The notes: generated by a model from the letters alone, not told the origin. A DNA stretch of 64,000 nt from Crocinitomicaceae bacterium (GCA_029247685.1 JAQWKT010000035.1:1-64000); one strand, 5' to 3'; numbered from the stretch's first letter, positions 11,204 to 22,352 are shown. Made by a program: numbers and translations.

Positions 11204-12541
11204 TCAAATTAAAACCTCCGTTTCTGTGAAAGCAATTCCATTTTCCTCCAACTCATCTAAAAGAGGCTCATATATTTCAGGTTTAACAGGGATATGAACT
11301 CCTATAAGGTGGGTTTTATTTGTTAGAATTAATTTAGCAGCCATCGCTATTGGTAGACCAACTGTATTGGACATTGCCGTATAAACCTGATCCTCTCCAA
11401 TGTTAATCATAGAAGAAGTTATCCTTTTTTCAATCCCATCGAGCGTGTATTCAAACTCGTGGTACATAACTAACATATCTCTATCATCTTTTGCTAAAGA
11501 CATTTTATTAACGAGTAACTTTTGTAGCATCATTGCTGGACTTGCATTGAGTTCTCCAAAAGAAGCGTCTTTTTCAAAAACACCTAACCACTCAAATTGA
11601 TCATATAAATACGCCCTATCTTCTCTCAAAAAACGTTTAAATTTTTCTTCTACAGGAATAGATGCATCGTATGGTAAAAAGGCATTTAAAAATGACCTAG
11701 GAGTCAATTCATTTGACTTTTCCATTGCATAAGAATCATCAGTCATTCCAAGTTCAACGAAAACATCCCATCCATAACAAAAGCCGGGTCGCCTTAATGT
11801 GCCTCTATAAATTGTGGCTATATCATCCAAGCCATATAAAGATCGATAAGAAAGAGAATCTCTATTAGGATAGCCTTCAAAATCTCCATAACCATCTATG
11901 GAAATATGATCTAATCTACTAAAAAGCTTGTTATATGGAATGTATTTATATTCTCCATGATCAATAAACATTGCTGCGCCTCCTTTTCCAGCTAATACGA
12001 CATTTCTTGGATTCCAAGTAAACTTGTACTTCCAAGGGTTATTTTCACTACTTGGTTCTAAAAGCCCACCGCAAAAAGAATTAAAGCAAGTTAAAACCCC
12101 ACCTTTATTTTTGATGGCATCAATAATCTTCATCGCACTCATATGGTCAATACCTGGGTCAACTCCAATTTCATTTAAGATAAGAATGCCCGCTTTTTTA
12201 GCTTTTGCATCCAAACACTTCATCTCCTCTGAAACATACGAAGGAGTTATTAAATTGGTTTTTAAATCGATACAATCCGCTGCAACATCTACATGAAATC
12301 TAGCTGGCAACATGGATATAACCAAATCTGACCTTGATATTTCTGGCCTTCTTTCATTAGGATCTAATGCATTAAAAGAAATCGCTTTAGCAAAGCTACT
12401 TCCATTGATCTTTTCTTTTATTAGAGTAATATCTTTATCAACAATAGTTAGTTGCCAAGAGTTTTCTTCTGCATGCTTGAGCAAATATCTTATTAGGGAG
12501 GATGCAGACAAACCTGCACCGAGAATTAATATTTTTTTCAT
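11204..12541 (-). CDS. Saccharopine dehydrogenase family protein
   Basis: ILGAGLSASSLIRYLL N-terminal Rossmann fold; NEIGVDPGIDHMSAMKIID; FNSFCGGLLEPSSENNPWKYKFTWNPRNVVLAG. Confidence 0.85.
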   Translation of the reverse strand: MKKILILGAGLSASSLIRYLLKHAEENSWQLTIVDKDITLIKEKINGSSFAKAISFNALDPNERRPEISRSDLVISMLPARFHVDVAADCIDLKTNLITPSYVSEEMKCLDAKAKKAGILILNEIGVDPGIDHMSAMKIIDAIKNKGGVLTCFNSFCGGLLEPSSENNPWKYKFTWNPRNVVLAGKGGAAMFIDHGEYKYIPYNKLFSRLDHISIDGYGDFEGYPNRDSLSYRSLYGLDDIATIYRGTLRRPGFCYGWDVFVELGMTDDSYAMEKSNELTPRSFLNAFLPYDASIPVEEKFKRFLREDRAYLYDQFEWLGVFEKDASFGELNASPAMMLQKLLVNKMSLAKDDRDMLVMYHEFEYTLDGIEKRITSSMINIGEDQVYTAMSNTVGLPIAMAAKLILTNKTHLIGVHIPVKPEIYEPLLDELEENGIAFTETEVLI

Positions 12542-12549
12542 ATATTAAA

Positions 12550-12960
12550 TTAGAGAGCACTTTCGAGTAAAATAGGACGTATTATTTCAAATAAAACTTC
12601 TTCATCCCAAGGTTTTGGGATGAAATTATCTAGCAATTTCTGTTTTTTTAATTCGTTTAATGATTTTTTATTAGCCTGCCCAGATAACATGACACAAGTT
12701 AAATCAGGATATGATGCTTTTATATCTTTTATTAAATCAGCACCAGACATAGTTGGCATTTGAAAATCAACCAATGCAAAAATTATTTTTATGTTGTCCT
12801 TAACCAATTCTTCAATATTCATCATCACCTCTTCAGGTTTTGTGTAATATTCAAGCAAGGTATATTTAGAATCAACAATTTTAGAGAGCTGAAAACTAAG
12901 CATTTGAAGAATATATGGATCATCATCAACACAAATAACTGCATACTGAACATCTTCCAT
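12550..12960 (-). CDS. Stand-alone receiver-domain response regulator
   Basis: CVDDDPYILQML, ALVDFQMPTMSG, FIPKPWDEE. Confidence 0.88.
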   Translation of the reverse strand: MEDVQYAVICVDDDPYILQMLSFQLSKIVDSKYTLLEYYTKPEEVMMNIEELVKDNIKIIFALVDFQMPTMSGADLIKDIKASYPDLTCVMLSGQANKKSLNELKKQKLLDNFIPKPWDEEVLFEIIRPILLESAL

Positions 12961-12964
12961 GCTT

Positions 12965-12996
12965 CAAATTTAAGAATAATAAAGTTGTTTTAACAA
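12965..12996 (-). promoter_or_regulatory. Putative TAnnTTTG promoter immediately upstream of the receiver gene
   Basis: Minus strand TTG (12996-12994), 21 nt spacer, TAAATTTG (12972-12965); ends 5 nt before the ATG at 12960. Confidence 0.45.
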
Positions 12997-13011
12997 GCGA
13001 TTTAAAATCAT

Positions 13012-15699
13012 TTATAAAGGGAAATAAATAATAAATTTTGTTGCCTCTTTTTTTGATATAACGGTTATTTTAGCATCGTGTTCATCAATAACATTTTTAA
13101 CAATACTAAGCCCTAAACCTGTTCCGTTTTTATGAGCTTTTGTAGTGAAAAACTTATCAAAAATTTGATTCAGTACCTTCTTTTCAATTTCTGGCCCATT
13201 ATTTTCAAATATCAATTCAATGTGTTTTTCATTCCTCTCTGCACAAATAGATAGTTTTTTTGGAGTGGTTAAACTTTCCATGCTTTCTATTGCATTTTTA
13301 ATAAGGTTAGACCATAATTGAAAAAGCTTTATATCATACCCCTGAATGGATAGAGACTCATCCACATCAAATTTAACCTCAATGTTTTTCTTTAATTCGT
13401 AATTAAAAATATTTAAAACCGTTGCAATACTTTTCTTTAAAACAACATCTCTTTTTTCACTAAAAACTGGATCTTTAATAAAAGACCGAAGATCTTGCAC
13501 CACTTTTGTTGCTTTTTCTCCTGACACCATAATGGTTTGAATGAAAGAACGAAGCATTACCGCATGATAAATAAGCTCCATAAATGCAAGAGGATTTGAA
13601 GAATTTAGAACTTTATTTAAAAGTTTGTGATTGTTGACATTTACTCTGTTTTTTACCATAAAATCAGCAAACTTATCCACGTCTATATCTTTCGGTAAAT
13701 TTTTTTCTAATAAATATTCATATGCAACTTTTCTTTCTTTTCTTGCCTTCAAACCACCAACAAACAATTCCTTATCATTTAAAATTTTTGAAGCATAGGC
13801 ATACGCAAAATTTAATTGCTCTTCTGAACTTGATGAAAAAGTGCCTTTAAATAGGCCCTGAAGAGAATAAAGAAGGCTTTCGGCTCCAATCTTTATAGCA
13901 CCCAAAGGGGTGTTTAAATCATGCGCAATCCCAGCAGATATTTCACCAATGGTTACCATTTTTTCCTGATTCGCTATCGATCTACTTAATTGAAGATTTT
14001 TTTTAGTTTTATCAATTACTATTTGCTCTAAGTTCGCATTGATTTCCTCTATTTGTTTTTTTGATTCTTCTATTTGCTTAATATGATCTACTCTATTGCT
14101 AACATTAACTAACATTTGTGCATAAAGCTTAAGTAAGCTTTTTTCTTCTTCTGTGTAGGATCTCTTTTCTCTAACAGAATCAAAACCAACAAAACCTAAA
14201 CATTTTTTACCGTCCATCATTGGTATGGAAATTAAACTTTTAATTTCCTGACTTTCAATGATTTTTCGAAATTTTCCTCTTGCTAATTTTTGAATATCTG
14301 GAATATGAATTTCTTTTCCTTTAAAGTGTCTTTTTCGCCAAATAGGCATCTTATCAAATGGGATAGCTTGAAGAGTTTGCATCTGAGGAGAAATTCCTTC
14401 AGCACACCACTCAAACAAATTAGAAGCACATTTTTTTTGATGATTATACTCAAAAACATAAACTCGTTCTACATTTATAAATTTACCTATGATTTCAAGG
14501 GAAACAACAATCTCTTTTTCAAGAGTATCAAGAGGAATATTAATATATACAGAAGAAATTTTCATTAATAAATCCTGAAACCTAGCGGTATCAATTAGTG
14601 TTTGTTGAACCTCTTTTCGTGGTGAAATATCATATCCAATGGTTAAATAATGAGTAATCTGTTTTTTGTTATTGTAAATAGGATGAATCGTTAAATCCAC
14701 CCAAAAATAAGAACCGTCCTTTGCTTTGTTTCTTATTTCAGATCTCCAAGTTTTCCCTTTTTTAATTTCAGACCACATCTTTTTCCAAAAATCGTTAGAG
14801 TGATATTCTGAATTTAAAAGACTAAAACCTGTTCCTATTAATTCATTTTCTGAATATTTTGATAAAGCACGGAAATTATCATTTGTCCTAATAATTGTTC
14901 CATTTAAACTTGAAACAGCTACTAAAGACGTTTTATCCAATGCATCAGTAATCTCCAATAAACTTTTGTTTTGCTCCTTAATTATTTGCTCGTTTTGTTT
15001 TCTATCGGTTATGTCAAATTCAACCAACATATAACCGTTATGAACACCCTCATTATCATATAAAGAATTTACTGTTAAATCAACCCAGTAAAAATCTCCT
15101 TGTTTTGATTTATGCAAAACCTCTTCACGAACAAATTCGTTCAGTGACATTTTTTTAGAAATTTGCTCAATAGTTTTTTTGTCAATTGCTTTATGAATAA
15201 ATGAAAGTGGATCTTTGCCATTTAATTCAGTTATTGAATATCCAGACCTTTTGATAAATGATTTATTTGCCCAGGTGATTTTTTTGTTTTTGTCTAAGGT
15301 TAAAACCCCATTATTAGTCCTTTTAGCTAGTAAGGATAGTTTTTCAAGTTCTATATCTTTCTTTTTAATTTGTTTTATATATGAAGAAATATCTGTCGCA
15401 TAAACGTGAATATAGTTTTGAGGAGAAATAAGTTTAAACGAAATAGAATAAGTTCGACCATTCCTCTCCAAATGAAAAAGACTTTCTTTTTTCTTTGATT
15501 TTAAAAACCCTTTTAACTCATTTTTAAAATCTTTATCCTTAATTTGATTTGTATTTACATCAAAATCAGATAAAAACTTCTTCTTCGCAGAATTATTTGA
15601 ATACAATAAATTAAGCTTAGAATCAAAACTTATTACCCCATTCGGATTTTCATCAGGAAGGTCATATAGATAATTTGATTTTGAGGAATTTGAAATCAT
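13012..15699 (-). CDS. Multi-PAS/GAF sensor histidine kinase
   Basis: PAS repeats (TWANKSFIKRSGYSITEL; FWVDLTI), GAF-like region, HisKA GEISAGIAHDLNTPLGAIK, HATPase NLIKNAIESM...GTGLGLSIVKNVI. Confidence 0.92.
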   Translation of the reverse strand: MISNSSKSNYLYDLPDENPNGVISFDSKLNLLYSNNSAKKKFLSDFDVNTNQIKDKDFKNELKGFLKSKKKESLFHLERNGRTYSISFKLISPQNYIHVYATDISSYIKQIKKKDIELEKLSLLAKRTNNGVLTLDKNKKITWANKSFIKRSGYSITELNGKDPLSFIHKAIDKKTIEQISKKMSLNEFVREEVLHKSKQGDFYWVDLTVNSLYDNEGVHNGYMLVEFDITDRKQNEQIIKEQNKSLLEITDALDKTSLVAVSSLNGTIIRTNDNFRALSKYSENELIGTGFSLLNSEYHSNDFWKKMWSEIKKGKTWRSEIRNKAKDGSYFWVDLTIHPIYNNKKQITHYLTIGYDISPRKEVQQTLIDTARFQDLLMKISSVYINIPLDTLEKEIVVSLEIIGKFINVERVYVFEYNHQKKCASNLFEWCAEGISPQMQTLQAIPFDKMPIWRKRHFKGKEIHIPDIQKLARGKFRKIIESQEIKSLISIPMMDGKKCLGFVGFDSVREKRSYTEEEKSLLKLYAQMLVNVSNRVDHIKQIEESKKQIEEINANLEQIVIDKTKKNLQLSRSIANQEKMVTIGEISAGIAHDLNTPLGAIKIGAESLLYSLQGLFKGTFSSSSEEQLNFAYAYASKILNDKELFVGGLKARKERKVAYEYLLEKNLPKDIDVDKFADFMVKNRVNVNNHKLLNKVLNSSNPLAFMELIYHAVMLRSFIQTIMVSGEKATKVVQDLRSFIKDPVFSEKRDVVLKKSIATVLNIFNYELKKNIEVKFDVDESLSIQGYDIKLFQLWSNLIKNAIESMESLTTPKKLSICAERNEKHIELIFENNGPEIEKKVLNQIFDKFFTTKAHKNGTGLGLSIVKNVIDEHDAKITVISKKEATKFIIYFPL

Positions 15700-15767
15700 G
15701 AGGTAAAATCAATACAAAAGACTCTAATATACTTCATTTAAAATATATAAGTCAATTAATTTGATTT

Positions 15768-15775
15768 TATTTTTG
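15768..15775 (+). promoter_or_regulatory. Putative -7 promoter element TATTTTTG
   Basis: Matches TAnnTTTG; its position argues that the real start of the next gene is ATG 15808 rather than 15778; no TTG found at the expected -33 spacing. Confidence 0.4.
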
Positions 15776-15807
15776 GTATGCGCTTTGATAAGTTATCATT
15801 AAAACAA

Positions 15808-16599
15808 ATGAAAAGAAAAACAATCACTGTATTATCGTTTTTTTTATTATCCGCCGCAATAATCAAAGACAAAAGCCATTCTAAACATAAATCATCCAAT
15901 GAAAACACCGCATTTTGTATCGGTGAGAAATTAACCTATAGAGTTAGTTATGGAATAATTGATGCAGGAGAAGTTACTTTAGAAGTTAAAAAAAGCAACA
16001 AAGAAATAAGAGGAAATAAAGTATATCATGTCGTTGGCAAAGGTAGAACCTTAGGAGGCTTTAATGCTATATTTAAAGTAAATGACACTTATGAAAGCTA
16101 TATTGATATTAAAAAAATACATCCTCTTTATTTTAAGAGAAGAGTTGATGAGGGAGGTTACAAAATAAAACAAGATTACAACTTTTTACAAAAACAAAAT
16201 AGGGTTAAAACACAAACAAATTCATTTAATACCCCAGCAGAAATTCAAGACATGATTTCTTCATTTTATTATGCAAGAACACTTGATTTTTCAAACATTA
16301 AAAAAAATAAAATATTTGAATTCAACTGCTTTATGGATGAGGAAGTTTATCCATTAAAAATAAAATATATTGGAGATGAAAAAATTAAGATTAGAAAAGG
16401 AACATTTCATTGTCATAAGTTTGTTCCTGTTTTACAAACGGGTAGATATTTCAACGATGAAGAAGATGTGGAATTTTGGGTGACAAATGATGATAATCAT
16501 ATTCCTGTATTAGTAAAAGCTAAAATTCCAGTCGGAACCATTAAAATGCATCTTGTGGATTGGAGAGGATTAAAAAACCCTCTAAAAAGCAAAAAATAA
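15808..16599 (+). CDS. DUF3108 domain-containing protein
   Basis: FCIGEKLTYRVSYGIIDAGEVTLEV; signal peptide if started at ATG 15808 (MKRKTITVLSFFLLSAA); ORF track starts at 15778. Confidence 0.75.
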   Translation: MKRKTITVLSFFLLSAAIIKDKSHSKHKSSNENTAFCIGEKLTYRVSYGIIDAGEVTLEVKKSNKEIRGNKVYHVVGKGRTLGGFNAIFKVNDTYESYIDIKKIHPLYFKRRVDEGGYKIKQDYNFLQKQNRVKTQTNSFNTPAEIQDMISSFYYARTLDFSNIKKNKIFEFNCFMDEEVYPLKIKYIGDEKIKIRKGTFHCHKFVPVLQTGRYFNDEEDVEFWVTNDDNHIPVLVKAKIPVGTIKMHLVDWRGLKNPLKSKK

Positions 16600-16604
16600 A
16601 CAAC

Positions 16605-17087
16605 TTAATCTTTTTTTAACAAGCAAACACAATAAGCTTTTACCCCTTTAGATTGGCCAAAAGAATCTAGCTTTTCATGCGTTGTAGCTTTAATAGAAAT
16701 TAAAGAATCTGAAACCGAAAGAACACTAGCTATTTCTTTACACATAAGCGGTATATATGGCAAAACTTTTGGTTTCTCGAGAACAATTGTACAATCCAAA
16801 TTTACTAACAAATACCCCTGCTGATAAACTAAGTCTGAAGTTTTCGACAGCAACAACTTGGAATCTATATTTAAGAATTTATCATCCGTATCTGGAAAAT
16901 GTTTCCCTATATCTCCTAAATTACATGCCCCCAACATGGCATCGCAAATCGCATGAATTAAAACATCTGCATCCGAATGTCCTAGTGCTCCGAAATCAGA
17001 TTCTAGTTTAACCCCGCCAATTATTAGGTCCCTGCCTTCTACTAATTGATGAACATCAACGCCAAAACCAATTCGAAAATCACTCAT
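16605..17087 (-). CDS. ispF: 2-C-methyl-D-erythritol 2,4-cyclodiphosphate synthase
   Basis: RIGFGVDVHQL, GHSDADVLIHAICDAMLGACNLGDIGKHFPDTD. Confidence 0.97.
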   Translation of the reverse strand: MSDFRIGFGVDVHQLVEGRDLIIGGVKLESDFGALGHSDADVLIHAICDAMLGACNLGDIGKHFPDTDDKFLNIDSKLLLSKTSDLVYQQGYLLVNLDCTIVLEKPKVLPYIPLMCKEIASVLSVSDSLISIKATTHEKLDSFGQSKGVKAYCVCLLKKD

Positions 17088-18374
17088 TTATTCGGGTTTA
17101 TTTGACCCACCCTCACTTGAGTTCTGATCAAGGTCTAAACGAATTGTAAACCTAAGTGTGTTTGCTAAAGGACTTTGTCTTCCATTAAGAGAAGCAAGGT
17201 ATGAAATATCAATTCCAAACATATTATACTTAAGAGAAGCTCCTAGATTCAAATACTGTCTATTTCCTTTGTTTTTATTTTCATAAAAAACACCTGTTCT
17301 TAGTGCCAATATCTGATTGTACCACCATTCCACTCCTAACGCAAAATTTATTTCTGACAATTCTTCTTTTAAACGTGTGCCACTAACCACTTCATAACTT
17401 CCATCATCATTTTGAATATAATCTCCATTATCATCTGTTGCAACAACTCCAGGAGCATCATAAAAGGACTGCACCATTCCTGAAATAACCCCAACATCAT
17501 TTGACATCCCGGAAAGCATCACATATTCCCCATCAATTAAATCATAAGAAGCTGGAGTAGGAACAAGTAATCTCTGAATATCTAAAGAAAAAGTAACCGA
17601 ATTAAATTTATCAAAGTCTGCTTTAAAAGAATTTCCGATTTTTAGATTCATTGGAATAAAATCCTGGGCAGATAATTCAGAATAAGAAACTTTGTTTCCT
17701 ATATTATTTAAAGTTGCTGCAAACATATAGGTTCCATCTGTTTTTCCAATTCTTGCATCGTCATTATTATAAGAAAACGACAAATCAGTAGCGCCAACAA
17801 TTCCTGGCTTAGTATTAACCCCAGCAACCGTCAGGCCGCCTGTTAAATTTGAATATGCAAATTTTCCATTAATGCCTATACTCATTCTATCTGAAAGACG
17901 AAAAGCATATGCTGCAGCTAATTCAAACTCACTTGGCTTATCATCTCTTATTACGTTACCTGATGCATCCGTAAAGGTGATTTCTCCTAAACTAAAAAAC
18001 TTTACCGCTCCTCCTATAGAATGAGTTTTATTAATCTTATAATACCCAGACAAATAAGACAAATGAATGTCATTTGTTAATTGCCTTAACCATGGAGTGT
18101 AAGATAAACTAATTTCAGATTTCTTTTCTGCGAAAGTTAATGCAGAGGTATTCCAATAGATAGATGTAGAACTTGCACTCAAAGCTGTTCCAGCGTCCCC
18201 CATTCCTCCTGCTCTTGAATCTGGGGTTATCGCCATAAAAGGAACAGCGGTTGTAATTGAGTTTAACTGAAGATCGTTGTCCGTAACTCCACTACCACTT
18301 GTTGGCTGAGCAAAGGCATTTCTTGCTAAAAAAACAAAAAATGAAATTGTAATTATTTTTATTGTGTCTTTCAT
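17088..18374 (-). CDS. porV: Type IX secretion outer membrane protein PorV (LptO)
   Basis: FMAITPDSRAGGMGDAGTALSASSTSIYWNTSALTFAEKKSEISLSYTPWLRQL; adjacent to porU. Confidence 0.93.
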   Translation of the reverse strand: MKDTIKIITISFFVFLARNAFAQPTSGSGVTDNDLQLNSITTAVPFMAITPDSRAGGMGDAGTALSASSTSIYWNTSALTFAEKKSEISLSYTPWLRQLTNDIHLSYLSGYYKINKTHSIGGAVKFFSLGEITFTDASGNVIRDDKPSEFELAAAYAFRLSDRMSIGINGKFAYSNLTGGLTVAGVNTKPGIVGATDLSFSYNNDDARIGKTDGTYMFAATLNNIGNKVSYSELSAQDFIPMNLKIGNSFKADFDKFNSVTFSLDIQRLLVPTPASYDLIDGEYVMLSGMSNDVGVISGMVQSFYDAPGVVATDDNGDYIQNDDGSYEVVSGTRLKEELSEINFALGVEWWYNQILALRTGVFYENKNKGNRQYLNLGASLKYNMFGIDISYLASLNGRQSPLANTLRFTIRLDLDQNSSEGGSNKPE

Positions 18375-18430
18375 AACTAACTATTGTGCAAAAATATACA
18401 TACGTTTTAAAATAACCATTATTGTTTGAT

Positions 18431-21400
18431 TTATTTCAATAAAACTAATTTTTGGAATTTTTCGGCAGTTCTACCATCATTTGTAGTAACCTTTAATTTA
18501 TAAACGTATACTCCCTTTCCTAAATTATCTCCAAAATCGTCTTTTCCATTCCAATAAATACCATTTATTCTATACCCATCGGTATTCACATTTTGATTAA
18601 TCGATTTCACTAACTTTCCTGAAACCGTAAAAACTTGTATTTGAACATCCATAGAATTACAAGCTTGGTTGTGTTCAAATAAAAATTCGGTTTGCGTGGT
18701 AAAAGGATTGGGGTAGTTGTAAACTTTTTCAATGGATATATCTTGATTATCTTGAACAATAAAATCAATTATTTGCTTAGAGGAGTTATTATTTACGTCC
18801 CACACCTTAAAAGTCAATTGATGTGGACCTTGTTCTATATCAGAAAAATGATACCTAACCTCCCCAGATTGATAGGTGTCCAAGTCAGCAGTATAATAAT
18901 CATTTAAAACTATTGGTTCAGAAGTATTATCATCAAGATAAACGGTTATATCATGACCTATCCCACTTCCAACTGTATTTATCCCACTATTATCGAATAT
19001 TTTTGCTATTAAAGTAGGGGTGTTATTTGTGATTCCTCCGCTAACAAATGACTCTTCATTAAGAAATACCGTAACATCTGGGCCATCTGAGTCTTGCAAA
19101 GCATTTGGGTTAATCCCACCAATTACAAAGGTAGTGTCAAATCCAGATGCGTCATCGTTATTATTATTTGCATAATGGCTTATTTTTCCATTTCCATAAG
19201 CTAAAGAAATATCTTTTGGAACAATAAAACTATAGTCAAAATATCCATTTACCACGGAAGCCTTTCCTTTATAAATAATGTTTTTTTGAACTTCGTAGGT
19301 AGTTTCATATGAACCCGGGTCTTGGCCTAAAGTCTTTTCCATTTTTATTTTATCAAAAATTACGGGCGATAAAACCCCTGAAAAAGAATTCATTGTCACT
19401 CCTTGAAAATCTTCAATATGTCCTTTTATATTAACGACACTTAATGCTTTTATAGTGTCTTGAGAAATGACAGGGCTTTCTCCATTAATTGAATCTGTAA
19501 TAATTTTATATCTAGGCACAGAAATTCTTAATGCGGGATCGCCAATTAAGGTAAACGATCTTTTATTTTCTTGAGTTCCAGATTCATTTTTTGTCCTTCT
19601 AATTATCTCTCCAAAAGTTAAGTATAAACTATCCGAATCTTTTTGAAAAACATTATTGTAAAAAGCAATTCCCGTTACAGTATTAACATTAAAAAAAACA
19701 GGCCTAGTTGTCGTCATTAATGCTATACTAGCTCCTTTTGGATTAAGGGAAACCCACTCCCCAGCAGACACTCTTCCTGGATCATCATATCTCGTGAATT
19801 CACAAGTGTTGGAAACAAAAAGATTTAAAGAATTTATATTTCTCCAAGATTGTATTTCAGGAATTGTTACAACTCTTTCTTGAGCTAATCCAACTTCACC
19901 ACCATGCCCAACATAATGCATGATTAGTGCGCCTCTTTCAACACAAGAATTAATCGCATTGTTAACTTCGGGATATCTTTCTCCCCCAGCAGTAGTTTGT
20001 TGCGGATAAGCATCAAGATATATTTTTTCACAATTAAATTCCGTGTGATTATTCTTTATCATGTTATACTGTGGCTCCGTATCATTTACAATGAAATAAT
20101 TACCATCTTCATCATCGGCTATCTGTACAATTTTTAAACGCCAGTTTCCAAAAGTATTATTTCCATTCTCTCCACTACAGCAGACTGTCTCTTGGTTAAA
20201 AATCGTTGATCCATTAAGCATGTAATGCTCTATTTTATCCACTAACTGTTGCGCAGTTGCAGGATCTGTTGCAAGTAGTCTACCAATACCTATATCAAGT
20301 TGATCTGTAGAAGACATTCCTTCAACATCATCTAACAAACCAAAGAAATCATCCGTAACTAAAGAACTAGTATGATTTTCACTTGACTCAACTTGATAAG
20401 TCAATACGAAATTTGTATTATTTGATATTCTATCTTTTGGATCATAAGATCCATCTCCAAACAAAAGTAAATATTTGGGTTTTGTTTCAGGAGAAGAATT
20501 CCCTCTATCGTAAAACATTTTTGCAAACATTCTTATAGCACATGCATCTTGCATTCCAGAACTAAATTCATTATAAATCTGTTCGTTTGTTACAACATGT
20601 ACCGTTGTTCCATTTGCTCTATGCAAATCTGCTAATCGATTTGCCTCACTTAAAAACAAAGAATTAGTAACAATTAAATATTCTGCCTGTTCAAGGCCAT
20701 GAAGATTTTGATTGGTAACCATCCCAACAAAAATTGGAGTGGAAAAGTTAATTCCATCATAGGCGACAAACTCTCTAATAGTATCTGCATGCTGAACAAA
20801 TGAAAAAACAGAAGATTGAGTGTTTCCTGTAATTTTTTGAGGAATGTGCCTATTTGTAATATCCCAAACCACTCCATTGGATGGAAATCCACTTATCGAG
20901 TATTCGGCAATTTGATTTGAAGCAACAGACTCTAGATCTCGAAAAGATAACTGATTTGAGGTATAAACTAAATTTCTTCTAGAGTTTAAAACAATTCTAT
21001 CCAAATAAGCCAATGTGCTTGGATTACTTCTAGAAACCGTAAGCTTTAAGTTTATTGAAGAGCTTGATGAGTTAAAATCAAAATCATGTTGAATTCTAGA
21101 ATAATCCTCAGATGAAGAGGAAAAAGAAGTGGAAGATAAGGCATTTCCATTAATAGCAAATTCGACAGATGCTGCATCTGAAACCCTCTTGTTTGATGCC
21201 ATACTTATATTTAAACCTGTTAAAAACCCAGAAGATATATTTGGAACGTTAAATAAAAAGTTTTTTTCAAGTTGGCCATTAACAGGTATATCAAATAATT
21301 CTCCATACCACCTTTGTCCTCCTTCAACAAGAGAAACATTATCTACTTCATGAATATCTCTATGCGAAAATGAACTAACCTGAATTGTAGCACCACTTGT

Positions 21401-22294
21401 TGGTGGAGAGTATTCTCCTATTCGCATTGGCGCTTCATTCGAATTAATATTAATAAAGTAGCAAGAAACATCCGAATAATGATTTCTTTGTTGATCAAAA
21501 CCAGTTGACCCATTTTTTTTCCATCGATGAGGACCCCAAGCATAAAACAAAATGTAATCTCCTGAATCAAAAGAACCATCGGCATCTCCGTGTATATGTA
21601 TTGCATTTTTCGCCAAATCATCGGTTCTGTATTCATTATTTTGAACGGGTAATAACCCATCGCCATTTCCATAAATATGGATGCTATTTGGATTTAAGTT
21701 TGTTGTGTTTATCCCACAATTCTCCAAAAATTGTTTATCCAGCTTGTAAATTCCATCAGCACTAATTGCTATTTTGTACCAATTTCCAGAACCATTAGCC
21801 AAGACCGAATTAGCCACAAAATCCTTTTGTTTAGGTTTATTTGGTTTTGACGTTAATTTAATTTGTAACGATTTAATTCTAAGAATTTGATTATTAACTT
21901 TTATAAAAGGAATAAAATCAAAAACAGCAAAAGAAGTGTTTTTTGACCTTGTTACTTTCATGGATAGGTTAAGGGTGTCCAGATTTATATTGCTATAGTT
22001 ATTTAAAAACTTTTTTTCTTCATCCACTGCTATTTCGGTTTTATAGCCGAGCAATACGAGATCAAAATTTTCAGAACTTATCTTTTCCCGATAATATACT
22101 TTAGGAATAAAGTGCTCAATCGATAAATTTTCTGCACTAGGTATATAAATCTGAGTTAGAGTAGCGATGGTTTTAAGAACGGGTGATTGCCATTTTACAG
22201 AAACGACAATTTCTTTCTCTTTTTGGGAAATTAAAGAGCTTGAGAACATCAGAAAGAAGAATAGCGATAAACAATGGGTAAAAAAGCGATTCAT
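18431..22294 (-). CDS. porU: Type IX secretion sortase PorU (C25 family)
   Basis: C25 catalytic motifs IMHYVGHGGEVGLAQERV and LFVSNTCEFTRYDDP; PorU-type C-terminus YNYPNPFTTQTEFLFEHN...GVYVYKLKV. Confidence 0.94.
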   Translation of the reverse strand: MNRFFTHCLSLFFFLMFSSSLISQKEKEIVVSVKWQSPVLKTIATLTQIYIPSAENLSIEHFIPKVYYREKISSENFDLVLLGYKTEIAVDEEKKFLNNYSNINLDTLNLSMKVTRSKNTSFAVFDFIPFIKVNNQILRIKSLQIKLTSKPNKPKQKDFVANSVLANGSGNWYKIAISADGIYKLDKQFLENCGINTTNLNPNSIHIYGNGDGLLPVQNNEYRTDDLAKNAIHIHGDADGSFDSGDYILFYAWGPHRWKKNGSTGFDQQRNHYSDVSCYFININSNEAPMRIGEYSPPTSGATIQVSSFSHRDIHEVDNVSLVEGGQRWYGELFDIPVNGQLEKNFLFNVPNISSGFLTGLNISMASNKRVSDAASVEFAINGNALSSTSFSSSSEDYSRIQHDFDFNSSSSSINLKLTVSRSNPSTLAYLDRIVLNSRRNLVYTSNQLSFRDLESVASNQIAEYSISGFPSNGVVWDITNRHIPQKITGNTQSSVFSFVQHADTIREFVAYDGINFSTPIFVGMVTNQNLHGLEQAEYLIVTNSLFLSEANRLADLHRANGTTVHVVTNEQIYNEFSSGMQDACAIRMFAKMFYDRGNSSPETKPKYLLLFGDGSYDPKDRISNNTNFVLTYQVESSENHTSSLVTDDFFGLLDDVEGMSSTDQLDIGIGRLLATDPATAQQLVDKIEHYMLNGSTIFNQETVCCSGENGNNTFGNWRLKIVQIADDEDGNYFIVNDTEPQYNMIKNNHTEFNCEKIYLDAYPQQTTAGGERYPEVNNAINSCVERGALIMHYVGHGGEVGLAQERVVTIPEIQSWRNINSLNLFVSNTCEFTRYDDPGRVSAGEWVSLNPKGASIALMTTTRPVFFNVNTVTGIAFYNNVFQKDSDSLYLTFGEIIRRTKNESGTQENKRSFTLIGDPALRISVPRYKIITDSINGESPVISQDTIKALSVVNIKGHIEDFQGVTMNSFSGVLSPVIFDKIKMEKTLGQDPGSYETTYEVQKNIIYKGKASVVNGYFDYSFIVPKDISLAYGNGKISHYANNNNDDASGFDTTFVIGGINPNALQDSDGPDVTVFLNEESFVSGGITNNTPTLIAKIFDNSGINTVGSGIGHDITVYLDDNTSEPIVLNDYYTADLDTYQSGEVRYHFSDIEQGPHQLTFKVWDVNNNSSKQIIDFIVQDNQDISIEKVYNYPNPFTTQTEFLFEHNQACNSMDVQIQVFTVSGKLVKSINQNVNTDGYRINGIYWNGKDDFGDNLGKGVYVYKLKVTTNDGRTAEKFQKLVLLK

Positions 22295-22352
22295 TTAAGT
22301 TTATTTAACAACTACAAATTTAATTAGAATGCTTATAAAACGTGTATTCGTC

